From NCBI GenBank assembly GCA_019671135.1, contig JAHRHY010000008.1, positions 1,860,001-1,924,000 of the forward strand: DNA of 64,000 bases, written 5' to 3'. Numbering within the stretch: the stretch's first letter is position 1; the number at the start of each line of letters is the position of its first letter. A program made the position numbers and the translations under genes. The notes below the pieces were generated by a model that was not told where the DNA came from, ran no database searches, and was given only the letters and a program-made list of their open reading frames with translations. The DNA is from Linnemannia hyalina. Lineage: Eukaryota; Mortierellomycota; Mortierellomycetes; Mortierellales; Mortierellaceae. Shown here in pieces: positions 36,000 to 47,370 of this stretch.

Positions 36000-38400
36000 T
36001 GCACCTTAGCCTTGTCTTTGTTCAGCACCGTTTTCCAACCCATTGGATAGGTGTCTGGCACAGTTGACGATTTTATATTTAAATCCTTTCTCATTGATCA
36101 ATAGATGGTATCTCGCGGCATGATTGCATCGAGCATGACACTGATGTACCGAGTAACAGTACAGGGACGAACATGCAAGGAAGGGCAACGACAAAGAAAG
36201 GACAAGGAAAGGACAAGGAAAGGGTAAGGACAAGACAAAGTCAAGAACAAGGACAAGCGGCACAAGGCAAGATAAATCGCACAGGGCGAGCAAGCTGGCA
36301 ACTGCAAGCACTTATATGCGCCGGCATCGAAGAGCGAGTGCAGGACCTCTTCATCTTCCATTGCCTCAACACTCGACAGCGACGACTCCATGGTAGTAAT
36401 ACCTGACTCTTGTCCTTGTTAGACATTCGGCTGCTCGCGAGTGGGTAGAATCGCACTCGCTCTAACGACAAATGCTTGACCCAAGTCAATCCCAAGGATC
36501 TTGATACTCTTGGGATCGCATCTCCAGAGCTGGGCGACATCCTACTTGTTTGAAACGATATTCCTGATCTCCGTCAAAAAACAATCCGTACCGCCAACAG
36601 TGGATGTTAGTTGAGAAGGCATCTTCTCCACGGGGTAATGGTCTGTACTTGACCGAATGGAGCTCATTCAACTTGAAAGCAAGCACTTGGAGCCGGAACC
36701 CGTCTGTCCGAATTGATCCACGCAGAACGTAGTCTTTCTCGGTATAGGGAGGTAGGTTCAAAGTTGTCGTCCCGGATATTCTGGAGATGACTCCTTACCC
36801 CTTCCAAAGGCATCAGGATGGTCGACTTGGAATAGTTTCGAGGCCTTTTCCGTTGATCCGCTGAGTACCGGCCAATGTTGGTGAGTAGCCTGGTGATGAG
36901 GAACCCAGGCATTTTTGTTGACAGCCAAAGACCAACATCTGCATGTGTGCCTTGATCGGAATGCTCCATACTCGGGTACTCTGGGAAGCCATACGGCTGA
37001 AGCACGCGCCTCAATGGTAGGTCCTGGTCAGATCCAGATCCGACAAAGTAATAAACTTGATATTGAAAGACGACATTGGCACCAACGAGTAACGATTTCT
37101 GCAGGCCCTTTTCAATAGAATGAAATTCTCTGTTGCAGATCTTCGAGGCCTAATGTAACCACTCGCTTCTGAAGGCAGAAGTTTCTTGTGCTTGAGGACT
37201 TCGATCTATTGTTTTTGGGGGAAATAATTGTGTTGACATTGATCAATGTCAAAACTTATGACTAAATAGAAGTTACAGCTTCCAACTCTTTATACCTTAT
37301 TGCGGAGATCGATCGCTCCATTCCTGAAGTGATTTTTTTTAGCTCGACGGATAACTGCAAGGCGGCAGACTTCAGAAACGAAGACCCAGAATACCCCTCT
37401 GTAGTTCTACGCTCCGTAAAGTTGGACAAGAAGTCCTGCGCTTGTTTGATGAATTTCCGGACGTGCAAACACCCATCCCGCTTATTTTTGGGAAGCTTGG
37501 TAGAAAATGTATGGCTGTAAGGAGCGACATGAGAAACGATAGCGCCTCGTTTTCCTTGTCATGGCTGTCGTCGTGTTCCTGGGGCCCCTCGAGTTTGTCA
37601 GGTTCTTGGTCTGTTCCCTCCTTGCTGTATTCGACTAAATCTTGTTGGAGAAGGCAGGGCAAAGAATGCTGAGGAGTCTCTAGTCGACTTCACTAAGAAT
37701 CTCGGTGCTGGTGGTATTGGTGAAGTTGGTGATATTGGTGGCGTTGGTGGTATCGACGGTATTGGTGGTATTGGTGATGTTGATGGCCTCGGTGGCCCGG
37801 CGACGTATCCCGAGGACAACAGTCTTGCAGCGACTCGTAATGCGGGAGGTTGCGTTGGCGACCTGAGTATCGATTGTGGAAAGTAAGACAGCCAAGCCTT
37901 GAGGACTCTTGGCAAGTTGTTTTCCACTATCGGGTTCTGAGAATGGCATACTTTGTATTGGCAGCCGTTTGTTGTTTCTTGGTTTCACTGGCGATGCGAA
38001 GGACCTTGTAATTGTATTCGGCCGTGGGACGGAGGAGACGCTCTCTGCAAGCCTCGTCCAAGGTGTCGACTGCCCAGTCAAAGATAGGATCGATTGCACC
38101 AAACGGGAGAGGTGAGGGAGTGATGAAAATAGCTGGAGTGGGTGAAAACGCTGGAGTGATAGGAGCTGCAGTGTTGGGTGGAGTACCTTTCGGGGGAAGT
38201 GAGGTGTAGACCGACTCAATGAGGCAGAAGGATCAGGACTCAAGACTGAAACGGGTATGACGATAGGCGAAAGAACCGGCGACGGAGCGGGACTCGAGCT
38301 TGGAGCAGGAACGACGACATGCGAAAAGACCTGAGAAGATAATGACAAAGAAGGGGTAGGTGACTGAGGAGATGGTGACAAAGAAAGGATGGGCTGAGGA
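36000..38400 (-). pseudogene. Decayed TnpB/Fanzor-like gene inside the inverted-repeat element
   Basis: Several minus-strand blocks in different frames look like one former protein. In order they are: AIDPIFDWAVDTLDEACRER and LLRPTAEYNYKVLRIASETK (about 38100-37920); VRKFIKQAQDFLSNF (37460); YGFPEYPSMEHSDQGTHADV (36990); NLPPYTEKDYVLRGSIRTDG and FRLQVLAFKLNELHSVKYRP (36760-36640); and DVAQLWRCDPKSIKILGIDL then GQAFVVRASAILP (36550-36430). GIDLGQAFVV fits a RuvC-I strand with its catalytic Asp, as in TnpB-type nucleases. There is a frameshift near 36760 and in-frame stops just before DVAQLW and after REQPNV. The zinc finger and RuvC-III parts were not found toward 35531. A purine-rich repeat (AAGGACAAGG units, 36175-36260) follows. 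It belongs to a different branch from the Fanzor1-like gene at 41741. It is clearly non-functional. Confidence 0.6.
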
Positions 38401-38737
38401 AGTGAAGCGATTTTTTTATTTTGTTTTTATCAAAATCATATCGCAGACACAAGTGGCTCATCAACTATACGAGTACTTTCACGAATACTCTCTGAATGCA
38501 CCACCTTCTTGGTTTTAGCGTATGTCTGTGTTTCTGCATGACGACGGAAAGCCTTCTAACATCATCCCCAAAGCAACAACGAAAATAGGACGATAGCACA
38601 TAGACAATTAAACAAATATAATATGACTCCGTCCACGGCCGGATCTACCTGATGACTCCAACACGATTACAGCGAGCTTCAATATCCTCAGAACCGTCGG
38701 CACTTTGTATGCCTATGCTTGCATTTCCAATCGACAG

Positions 38738-40731
38738 CTTTTCAAAAAAAAAATGATTGGTCAGAATTGATTGCCTTGAGCTTCCTTCTCCACAAAACGT
38801 TTTTGTGTGAGCCATGCGATTTTGGATAATGCTGCAGCTATACGCATATTGAACTGTAGGGTAGAGAACCCAGTAAATCGACATGGATCGAGTGCTGAGA
38901 GCAGGAGCCAAGGCTGTATGTGGGGTAGAACGCTGTGCCCATGCGTGCGAGGGGTTGGGTATTTGTCTTTCTTTCGCAGTCAAGCTCAGAGGCCGTGGAT
39001 GCCAATGATGAATGTCCGTGAGAAGTTGTAGTAGAGAGAGATGGTGGAAGAAGTTGAACATGGTCAGATGGAGGAATGTGTCTTTTATGGGACTCAGACT
39101 GCGTCCGCTGCAAAAGACAATCTACTCGTATATTAATACAGACATGTTTTCGATGTAAACAAACAACTGCAATACCCTTGTGAGTTTGTTATATTTGTCA
39201 TGTTGAACATTGTTTTTCAGCACCTTTTACTCTATGTTTTATTGAACAGCCGAAATGCAACTAATTCTATCTTGTCGTTGATCCTATTGCTACCCTCTTG
39301 CTCGATTCTATCGCATAATCTTGCTCGGACAATCCTAAGAAAATTCGTACAAACCTATTAAGGACAGAGAAAGACTGGAAAGAAGAAAAAGAAATGGGTC
39401 AGCCTTAAGCAACAACAAAACACAACCGTACAACTTCTTTGTGTGCTATTAAACCACCCCCACAAAGCAGGGGTGATGGCCCCAGTCACCCAGCGGTGAA
39501 AGCAGCCGAGCTGAGCGAGGTCTCAAAAGACCTCAGGCACATCGCAGACGACGGTACTAGATCCAGAAACAAGCATCACCACCGTTACCCAAAGCTTGCC
39601 CCAGGCAGGTAACGGTGAGGTCATTATGAAAGGCAGTCCAGCGCGTGGCATGTCCTATAGCCCTCGGTACCCACGGAGTTGGACAATCATACATGCACAC
39701 GAAGCCACGGTACCCTCAGCGAGAAGTGGATGCCAAGAAATGAGAGAGGTCGTCGTGAGGGCCGAAGCACCCTCAAGTACCCACGAGTCTGACGGAGAGC
39801 AAAGCTACAAGGACCAGCAACACCGCCGATGGCGGAGGTCATATGAAGAGCAGCCCAGCGCATGGCATGTTCTATAGCTCTTCTGTACCTACAGAGTGGT
39901 CCGAGTAGCCCCGCTCAAATCCAGCGCCACTGCCAGCCGAGGCTGACGGTCAGGTCATATGAAGAGCAGCCCAGGGCACAGCCCAGTTTTTGGCTCTTCT
40001 GTACCCAAGGTGGACCCAGCTCACCATCACTTCTCCACCCGTACACACGTCATGGCTGTTGCCACTCAAGACTGACCCATTTTTTACCTTGCTTCCTTGT
40101 TGGTATGTGCGCGGATTACGCGGCTGAGGGCGAGTCCAATATCGAACAATAAAAGAGGTGAGCAAAGGATTCGAGGGCGAATGAAGATGGCGAAAGTAAA
40201 GAGAGGTGAAGGTGGCGAGGACGATGCGGACAGAGGGGAGCTGGATGAGAGGGGAGCTGGTTGAGAGTGGAGCTGGATGAGAGGGGAGATGGTTGAGGGT
40301 GGAGGATGTGGACGAGGGGAGGGTGAAGGAAAGAGGAAGAAAAAGAGAAAGAAAAAACAGGAGGGGGAGAAAAGAAAAAGAGAAAGAAAAAGAAAAAACA
40401 GGAAGGGGGAGGAATGACAAAGAAAAAACAGGAGGGGAGAGGTGCACTCTTACGAAGGAACGGTGGAGGGAACGGCGTGATAGGGGACAGTTGAGTTGAC
40501 GAGTGGCTTGGTCGGCAGAGACTCACCATGACATCATGTAACAAAAAGGCCTCCGACTTTGACGCCAGCCGTCAGAGAAGCAAATGCCTCATGACCAAGA
40601 CTGAGAATAAGAATCGTAGACGCTTATCGACGGATGGAGTCGAGCCTAGGTAAAAAGGGAGATTGTGTCCCAGCCCCTCGACAGTAAAATGCGCATTTTA
40701 GCGGACGCGGGGTGGCTGGGTTCAGAGCTTC
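38738..40731 (-). repeat. Right inverted arm (about 2.0 kb)
   Basis: Reverse-complement match to 33517-35530. It has one copy of the AAGGAAGC 8-mer (near 40090) where the left arm has a tandem run, and lacks a few bases elsewhere. Near its outer end it has 13 extra bases absent from the left arm. Beside them sits the perfect 16-bp palindrome TAAAATGCGCATTTTA at 40685-40700; the left counterpart is imperfect. Confidence 0.88.
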
Positions 40732-41740
40732 CTTGATCTTGTTGCCTTTTTTGATTCGTTATCAAGTATCTATTTTTTAAGAATACGTTTCTGCAGTCGA
40801 TGGATGAAGAAAAGTAAAACGATCCCTTTTCTTCCTGTTTGTATAGAACAATCAACAACTTTGAGGGCATGTGCAAACAAATAGAAAGTAACATAGGGTT
40901 TACTCTTCATGAAAATGGTATTGCTGCCTCCGGTATTGCAGCTTGTGTTGTCTGTCATATACACCTTTTTCAGCTGTAGCCGATAGATCGTTTGAAAGAA
41001 GTGCGTTTTTTTTTAAATCGGCGACATGCGATCCATTGGTTTTAGACCATAACGAACACTCTGAATTGATGATGCGGTATCGCGATATTCGATGCATTGG
41101 GTGCCATGATGGAGGAGAACCCTCTCTCCTTATCGAATGAGAAACGCAATGTTTCCAGATCAAGAGGCGATGTTTCAATTGAAGGCGAGACGCGATACAA
41201 ACTTTACACTCAGTTCGAAACGCAGTTTACATTGAAAATAATTGACGTTGTGAGCCCGCGATACTTCTTGTTGAACGCAGCATGCTAGTTTTTGCCTTGA
41301 AAATTGAGATTGAGCCTCCATTTTCATTTGCTCATTTGGGTTCTGCGATCCTTGACCAACCACTTGCCCTCTTTTATTACTAATATTTTGTATTCTCATG
41401 CCCGTATCGAAGCTACTGATGCTGCATGCTGGCTGACGAATACAGACGGTCTTTAGGAAGGCGGTCATCGAGGGAAGCGATACAAGGGTTGTCAAGAGCA
41501 AACTGTCGGTCATAACTCTTGGGAGCAAAATTGGCGTACTCCTTCAATGTAGTCACCAGTCAAGTGCTCTGTGACCCATCGGGATCTCATGAATTTCCCT
41601 TGTCCTATTTTATTGTCTATTTCATCCAAAATTTAGGATGTTTTGGTTAATCTGAGGTTTACTGATAGCAGACTCCGTAGCAAATCATAAATGGGAAACA
41701 AGCAGATGGGAACTTACATAAATCTAGCTAGGCTAGCTCA
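40732..41740. other. Spacer between the inverted-repeat element and the Fanzor1-like gene
   Basis: No supportable gene. Two minus frames (41178-40900 and 41528-41175) have plausible composition, for example TDSLLLTTLVSLPSMTAFLK, but no partner exons or family resemblance. The last few hundred bases before 41741 are the 3' flank of the Fanzor-like gene. In known TnpB and some Fanzor loci a guide RNA is encoded at such a place, but no RNA structure could be established here by reading. Confidence 0.35.
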
Positions 41741-44700
41741 TCAGCAGCGTCGCGGGAAGCCATTGTTGTCAATGGGTCCGTTGTCGAAGTGCTCGATGTT
41801 TTGTTGTGTTCCAGTAGCGAGAGACTGGGGTTCTGAAGGGGTGGCGCCCTCTGGACGCGTTGATCTCCTGTAGGGAGGAAGTGGCTGTCTGTTGTCGCTC
41901 ATGATTGTCGTGAATCCCGCAAGTGCAATGTTGACACATGCATTGCTGTCCCTGCCTCGACGTGCATAACCGGCGCGGACACTCTCACAGTTGGGGTTTT
42001 CGCACTGAACCGCACCGTTGATTGTGACCAGCTTCTCGACTCCGTTGACAAGTCTCAGTTCCTTGACGAGGCGTAGAATCGCAAAACAAAACGGACAGAC
42101 TTTGCTTGTCATGTTTTCATCGGTCATCAGTACAGGGACGGAGAGGGCATGTTGCTCAACGACCTTTTTTCCGCCGTACTTTAGATGACCGCCAATGCGA
42201 CTCCCGGTTCCGATTCCTGCCGTCCCGACGAACATGATAGGGATGATGGGCAACGCATCTCTGGGGCATTCCTGTGGATAGGTGAGTGCCCTTCCAACGC
42301 GGATTGGGAGGTGGTGTCTACCACACTTGCAACACCCATCGATAGAGTCGACTGTGTTGACTGATGCTGGTTGGGTCTGTCCTGTTCCTATCAAGAAAAC
42401 AAAAATAAAAGTACGTTTTAGTTATTTGAATGCCCATTGGAGTTAACAACAAGGAATCAATGCACTCCGATTCTTAAATCCATAAACTTACCTCTGGAAA
42501 AATCCTGCATTTTCCGTCGTTCGTCGGCTGCGATCGTCTGCCATGCTCGCTGCAGTTGAAGATCCTTGTGGTGGGTTTGTTTCACTAAGCTTTTGCTGCC
42601 CTCGAAGTTGCGAAGGGGTTGTGTAGCTGATCGTCGGGTCACCTGTGCAGAGTCAACTTCACTGATAGTCTGCGCCTTCAAAACGGAGTTTTCTCCTATC
42701 TCCTTGTGAAGCTCCGAAATCCTCTGATTTTCCGGCTGTCGAAGCAAACGCTCCCTTGTTCGAGTCGCCCTACCTACTCCACCGACTTCTTTGACCTGTT
42801 TTGCGGTGATGCGGTTGGACTTGGCAAAACGCATGTCCTCGATCGTTGCCTTCCGGGATAAAGAGCCAGTTATCGTTATGGCGTTCCGAGTCCGTTCTGG
42901 AAGAGATGACACTTTCGATTCTGAATGCAGAGAGGGCTGGGTGTCCGTGCCATCAATGTCCATGTCCACAGCATCAGCGTGAGAGGTGGGCGGCTCTGAA
43001 GCCCCGTCGTCGTTGCCGGTGTGGTGAGTATCGGGATGACCTATAACGTCAAATGAAACGCCGTAGGAAATTATTGCATGAAGACACGATCTTGATATGA
43101 TAGAGCGACAGTAGTAAAGCAGAAAAGAAAACATACCATGGAGAATATAGTATCGGTTTGATAAAGATTCCAGAGTTGACCACAAGGAGGGGACAGTCTC
43201 AGACATAGTCACCAATCCTCTGTCAGTGCCTGGTACAGGTAGTTGTCGGTCCTTGTCTTCAATTTCTAACAGTAGCTGCTTGATGGAGGTTGTCTGAACA
43301 AAGTCTTGCATCCCAGGATGTTGAACAGTTGGGACAGACTCTGTGACAGTCGTGATGGGCAGGGGAGAAGGGTCTTCTGATAGTGCTGTTGGGGGGGCGG
43401 TCGCCTTGGACAACCTGTTGTAATAGTAGCGTTGCTGCTTCTTTTCCCGGATCTCAGCCTCGAGAGGAACGATCTTCTTCTTCAGGTTGTTGACGACTTT
43501 TCGTGCCTCCTGTAGGTTCTGGTAGATTCCCTTTTTGTGTCTCTGGTCGTGTCCTTCATAGTGACGAAGGGTGCGGTCCTTTTCTCTCCTGACCGTCGTG
43601 GCTGCCTTGAGGCCCTTCTTGAGGGGTTGTAGCTCTGTGACCAAACGATCCTTGATCTCCTCCGACGCTTTGGCTGCAGATTGAGGGGTGTGCCCGGTTT
43701 CCAGTAGTTCCGACGTCCAGTTGATTACACCTGATGGCTTAACATGCTTCTTCTTCTTGTCTTCGTACGCACTGTTGGTGAAGTGGCGGTTTGGTCCCGT
43801 TATCGCCCGTCGTCCCGTGATGCGTACTGTGTAAAAGTCGACGTACGTCATTCTATCATTTTACAAACAATGCACGGTAAACTGTTATTCAATTGACTCA
43901 TGATGGTCATAGATATGAATGAGGAGAGGTCATATTCAAGACCTTATGTATGCATACCTTTGTGCGAACTCAAGTCCATGTTTCGTGCAGGCATCGTCGA
44001 TGATGGCCATATTGAAAAGTCCACCGAAAACATATTTGCGATGATCGGTAGACAGTCTCGCGACGGTCGACGTGGTGATTACTCGACCACTTGGGCCCTT
44101 GATATCGAAGCGTCCTGGTGCTCGCCCGCCAAATATGTCATACACCCCTGACGCGTCCAACGGCACAGCATGCCGATTCCCAACAGCAGGAACTGGGCAA
44201 ATCCTACGGGGGAAATCCTTGTATCCCGCCGATCTCAAGATTGCATTTGCAATATACACAAACGGCCCCAAAGTCAAGACGCTCTTTGGATAGGAAGTTG
44301 ACTGGGGTCCTGAGTGGGCCTTCTTAGGGGTAAACGGTCTCAGTAATGTCACTAGCCGCAAGACGGCCAAAATCTCCTCCGTGCTGTACATCTCAGGCTC
44401 GTAGAGCTTCGCCTTGACTGTCTCTTCGGTGATGGGTATGTTCGAGTCTGGCAATTCCAGCAACCTGATAGCTACTGCTTCTAGACCTCGGAGCTTCTTT
44501 GATGTCGGCTCCTTTGGTCCTACGGTGGAGAAAAAGGAAGTGAGAGATATTAGTCAACAGTTAATACCACAAACTCAGCAAGGAGCAGCGTCCGATATTA
44601 GTTATTGGTACCTGTTGAGGAGCGTGCGACAGATTGAGACGGACCACTACTCTGAGCCTCTGCATTAATAGAGCGACCGGCATCTGACTGCTCCTCCATG

Positions 44701-46623
44701 ACCCCCATCTCGCAATCTTGATCTGCTGTGTGAGTGCAAGGCATTAAAACATCATCGCTGCTCTTGCTCGAGCCCGAAACAACCAACTCAGTATCCATAT
44801 CGTCGTCTGAGTCGTCTGAGCCGTCAAACTCCGAGTCCGTCTCGTAGTCGTCGCTTTGGGTGAGTCCACGTGACTTGTTCTGCTCCTTGACTCCTGGCCG
44901 CCGCTCTTGATGGATGTCAATGAGCCCGAAAATCTTGTTGATGCGCTCCTCGTCTCGACTAGTATCAAATGCGTGATCAAGTTGATTGAATAGGTCCTGG
45001 TTTCGCCTTTTCCAGTTCCTCAGGGACTCTCGACGCTTTTGGCTTGCTGATGCCGACGCCTCCTTCATCTCCTCGGCCTTCTTGATAGCACGCTTCCGCT
45101 TTTGGATGCGGTGTTTCTCCTCGCTCTGGGGTCGTAGATTGAGTCGGAGAACATTGTGCACCACGTACCGTCTCAACCTCTCGTAAATGTCTCCAGACCA
45201 TATCATCTTGATGTTCGTAGCGTACTCTCGCATGAGTGTGGCCGTCAAGCCCCCCAGGCTTTCCTTCGATGAGTCCTCTGACTGGTATCCGACCTCGACA
45301 TTGGCATCAGCAGCAGCATAGGCATCATCCACAGCGCCGGAACCAGAGGCTTGAGACAAGCTTGGAATGATCTTGAAGGGGTTGGATGAGGGTGAGTCAG
45401 GATGCCTTGAATCATCCCAGGCTTGTGGTACCAGCTTCCCGCTATAGATGCTTTCAAGCACTGTATCCCACAAGGGGTGGGTGGTAGTCTTGGGGGTCTT
45501 CCTCGCACGTCTCAATTCTGGAATCCGAACTCCAAGGTACTGCAAATAATCCTGGGATAGCAAGGTTGCCGGATCCTTCACTCGGGGCTTCAACTCCGTA
45601 GCATCGGATACAATCTGTTGCCACTCCGGAGTAATGACTCCCGCTTCCACGATCGGGTTCTCCTTGAAGTAGTCGTCCCTGATATCAAAGGATGGCGGGA
45701 ATATGTCAGCTAGGTTAAGCTGTATGCTTCCTTGGATGCCACCGCGACAGATCTAGAAAGTAAACACGGTCGTGATAACATATAATATTAGTTAACTTGA
45801 AATAAATATGTCCTTGCGCGACCACAACCAAGACAGAGAATGTTGAAAACATACCCATAGTGTTGTCTTGTACGCTCCCATGGCAACGGATTCCATAAAG
45901 TCAGACACCTCACCCTGTACGTCGTTTAGCCTCTTGGTGATGTAATCTTGATCCTTCGTGGGGAGATCCGTCCTGAGCAGCTTCGCAAGAGGTAGGGTAA
46001 TAGTGCGAATGCTGTTGTCATCCTGGGCGTCGATGTCCGATGGGGTTGGGGCGATAGTTGTTGAGTTTGCTGAAGCAACGGTAGGATCAGATATGTGGTC
46101 CTGTTCCTCGATCCATGCCATGTCAAAGTGTCTTGATAAGGCCGCCTTATATGTCGCTAGAGCTCGTCCAGTAACGGTCTGAGGTTCTCCAATAGGGTGG
46201 GTAATCATCATCGATGCGTGATGGTTGGTAAAGTCCTCTTCGTCGTTGATGCCGCAGTGTTGGCGAACGCGTCGAGCAGTTTCATTCATGACTCCCCGAG
46301 GCGTTCTTACACGTTTCTCTTCCGCTTGCTTTGCATCAATATGTGCCTTCTCCAATGCTTCCCTCGGATCTGCCTCCTTCTTTGCACGCTTCTTCGCCGT
46401 GCGGCACTGATCGGCCGCCTCCTTCTTGACTCGGGCCTCACTAAATGATTTTTTTTTAAAAATATCAAAGACAATCAATAAAGAAGTAAAAATCAAACAA
46501 AAAAAGTCTAAAAATCATTCACATAGTAGACATCAAAACACACCATTCCTCCTTGTAGATGGTCTCTAGTGCGACCCTGTCGATCTCGCATCCTTCTCTC
46601 TGCTGGCGCGGTCGTTTGGCGGT
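41741..46623 (-). CDS. Fanzor1-like (eukaryotic TnpB homologue) RuvC nuclease
   Basis: Exons join in phase without a stop: (46623)-46544, 46440-45855, 45752-44612, 44519-43958, 43852-43137, 43040-42492 and 42387-41741. From 46440 on this is about 1,400 residues, long for the family because of acidic and Lys-rich linkers. The N-terminal part has SDFMESVAMGAYKTTLWICR and SIQLNLADIFPPSFDIRDD. The middle has HRKYVFGGLFNMAIIDDACT then KHGLEFAQRMTYVDFYTVRI. RuvC-I is VPGTDRGLVTMSETV (Asp codon 43222-43224). Then come IMFVGTAGIGTGSRIGGHLK and MTDENMTSKVCPFC, with Glu at 42118-42120, the alternative catalytic Glu position of Fanzors. The second zinc knuckle is CENPNC (about 41991-42008). RuvC-III is RRGRDSNACVNIALAG (Asp at 41948-41950). 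All catalytic residues are present, so it may be active as an RNA-guided DNA endonuclease. The start is unclear: the frame is open upstream to a TGA at 46624, and an ATG at 46496 inside the proposed first intron is an alternative. Confidence 0.82.
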
Positions 46624-47267
46624 TCAGAATGTCGCGGCAGGTCCTGGTGGAAGTGGTAGAGACGGGGGTGTTGGTGGCCGTAGATCAATGAAAAGATCGT
46701 CCTGTTCCGTACGAGTTGGTCCGAGTACATTGTAGTCCGAGTATCCCAGAATTGACGATGCATCATGAAGAATACCGACAACTCCTTTTGGATAGGGATG
46801 GGTGATGACAATGGGGCGGGCGGCGGTGTCAAACAGGAATATGTTGATGTGCAATAGTGCTGAGATGTAGCGAAGAAGAAAGCTTGAAGGTGGAATGGGA
46901 TATGTGATGGTGTTTTCCTGGTTCCTCCAAAGCAGCAAAAATCCGGTCTCGTTCCTCTCACCACGCTCCGGTGTCCATGAGCCATCCAAGATCGCAATGA
47001 TAAGCCGTGCAAGAGAGGGTGTTGTGCTGAAATTTAATGCCAAGTGGTGCTTGTTGATAAAGCGAAAGGCGACGGACGCTTGACCCTGTGCTATGGGTTG
47101 GGCCTCTGAAGCAATAAAAGCTCCTCCTAGTCGCTGATATAGATCCCCATTGAATCCCTCGTGCAGGATTTGTTCTGCAGCCTCGTTAACGAACTTCCAG
47201 TCCGGCATAAAGGAGTGCATCTGCTTCGTAGTAGTTAAAACAGAACGGAACAATATGTTGTGAGTAC

Positions 47268-47310
<43 letters not shown>

Positions 47311-47370
47311 AACGCAAGGTGATGAACGTTCATGAACTGTTTTACGTACTCCAGGGCTGTTGTCGCTCAT
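46624..47370 (-). CDS. Unknown N-terminal module in frame with the Fanzor1-like gene
   Basis: The frame starts at 47370 (MSDNSPG). It is probably spliced 47370-47350 to 47220-46624, removing an intron that carries a CT microsatellite, giving 205 residues. Unspliced it also stays open (248 residues, with an Arg-Glu repeat). It reads MHSFMPDWKFVNEAAEQILH, FNGDLYQRLGGAFIASEAQP, SVAFRFINKHHLALNFSTTP, LLRYISALLHINIFLFDTAA and SSILGYSDYNVLGPTRTEQD, ending in a Pro-rich tail. The alternating hydrophobic pattern near the end, and GYSDYNVL, faintly recall the C-terminal half of OTU-type cysteine proteases, but the catalytic Cys block is not seen. No confident family. The next codons after its TGA continue in the same frame into the Fanzor exon, so it may be either a separate small gene or the N terminus of one long protein with a stop. 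Confidence 0.5.
47272..47306. repeat. CT/AG dinucleotide microsatellite
   Basis: About 16 CT units in the putative first intron of the minus-strand gene starting at 47370. Confidence 0.9.

Larger units (their letters stand above)
33517..40731. mobile_element. Candidate DNA transposon with about 2-kb inverted arms enclosing a TnpB/Fanzor-like relic
   Basis: The outermost matching block GAAGCTCTGAACCCAGCC at 33517-33534 recurs as its reverse complement at 40714-40731. From there the two arms are near-identical inward to TTGAAAAG ending at 35530 and CTTTTCAA starting at 38738. The 3.2-kb interior holds decayed minus-strand coding sequence of TnpB/Fanzor type. No obvious target-site duplication is visible just outside either end, so the exact borders are provisional. 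Long terminal inverted repeats suggest a cut-and-paste or foldback-type element. No transposase gene was identified inside, so it may be non-autonomous. An alternative is a local inverted duplication of non-transposon origin. Confidence 0.72.

Noticed and set aside
41175..41528. 117-codon minus frame between the two mobile elements
   Set aside because: Composition is plausible but there is no partner exon, no recognisable motif and no independent support.
43936..44110. GRFDIKGPSGRV considered as the RuvC-I catalytic Asp of the Fanzor-like gene
   Set aside because: The later GTDRGLVTMS block has the usual Gly-x-Asp-x-Gly form and the right position before the zinc finger, so it was preferred.
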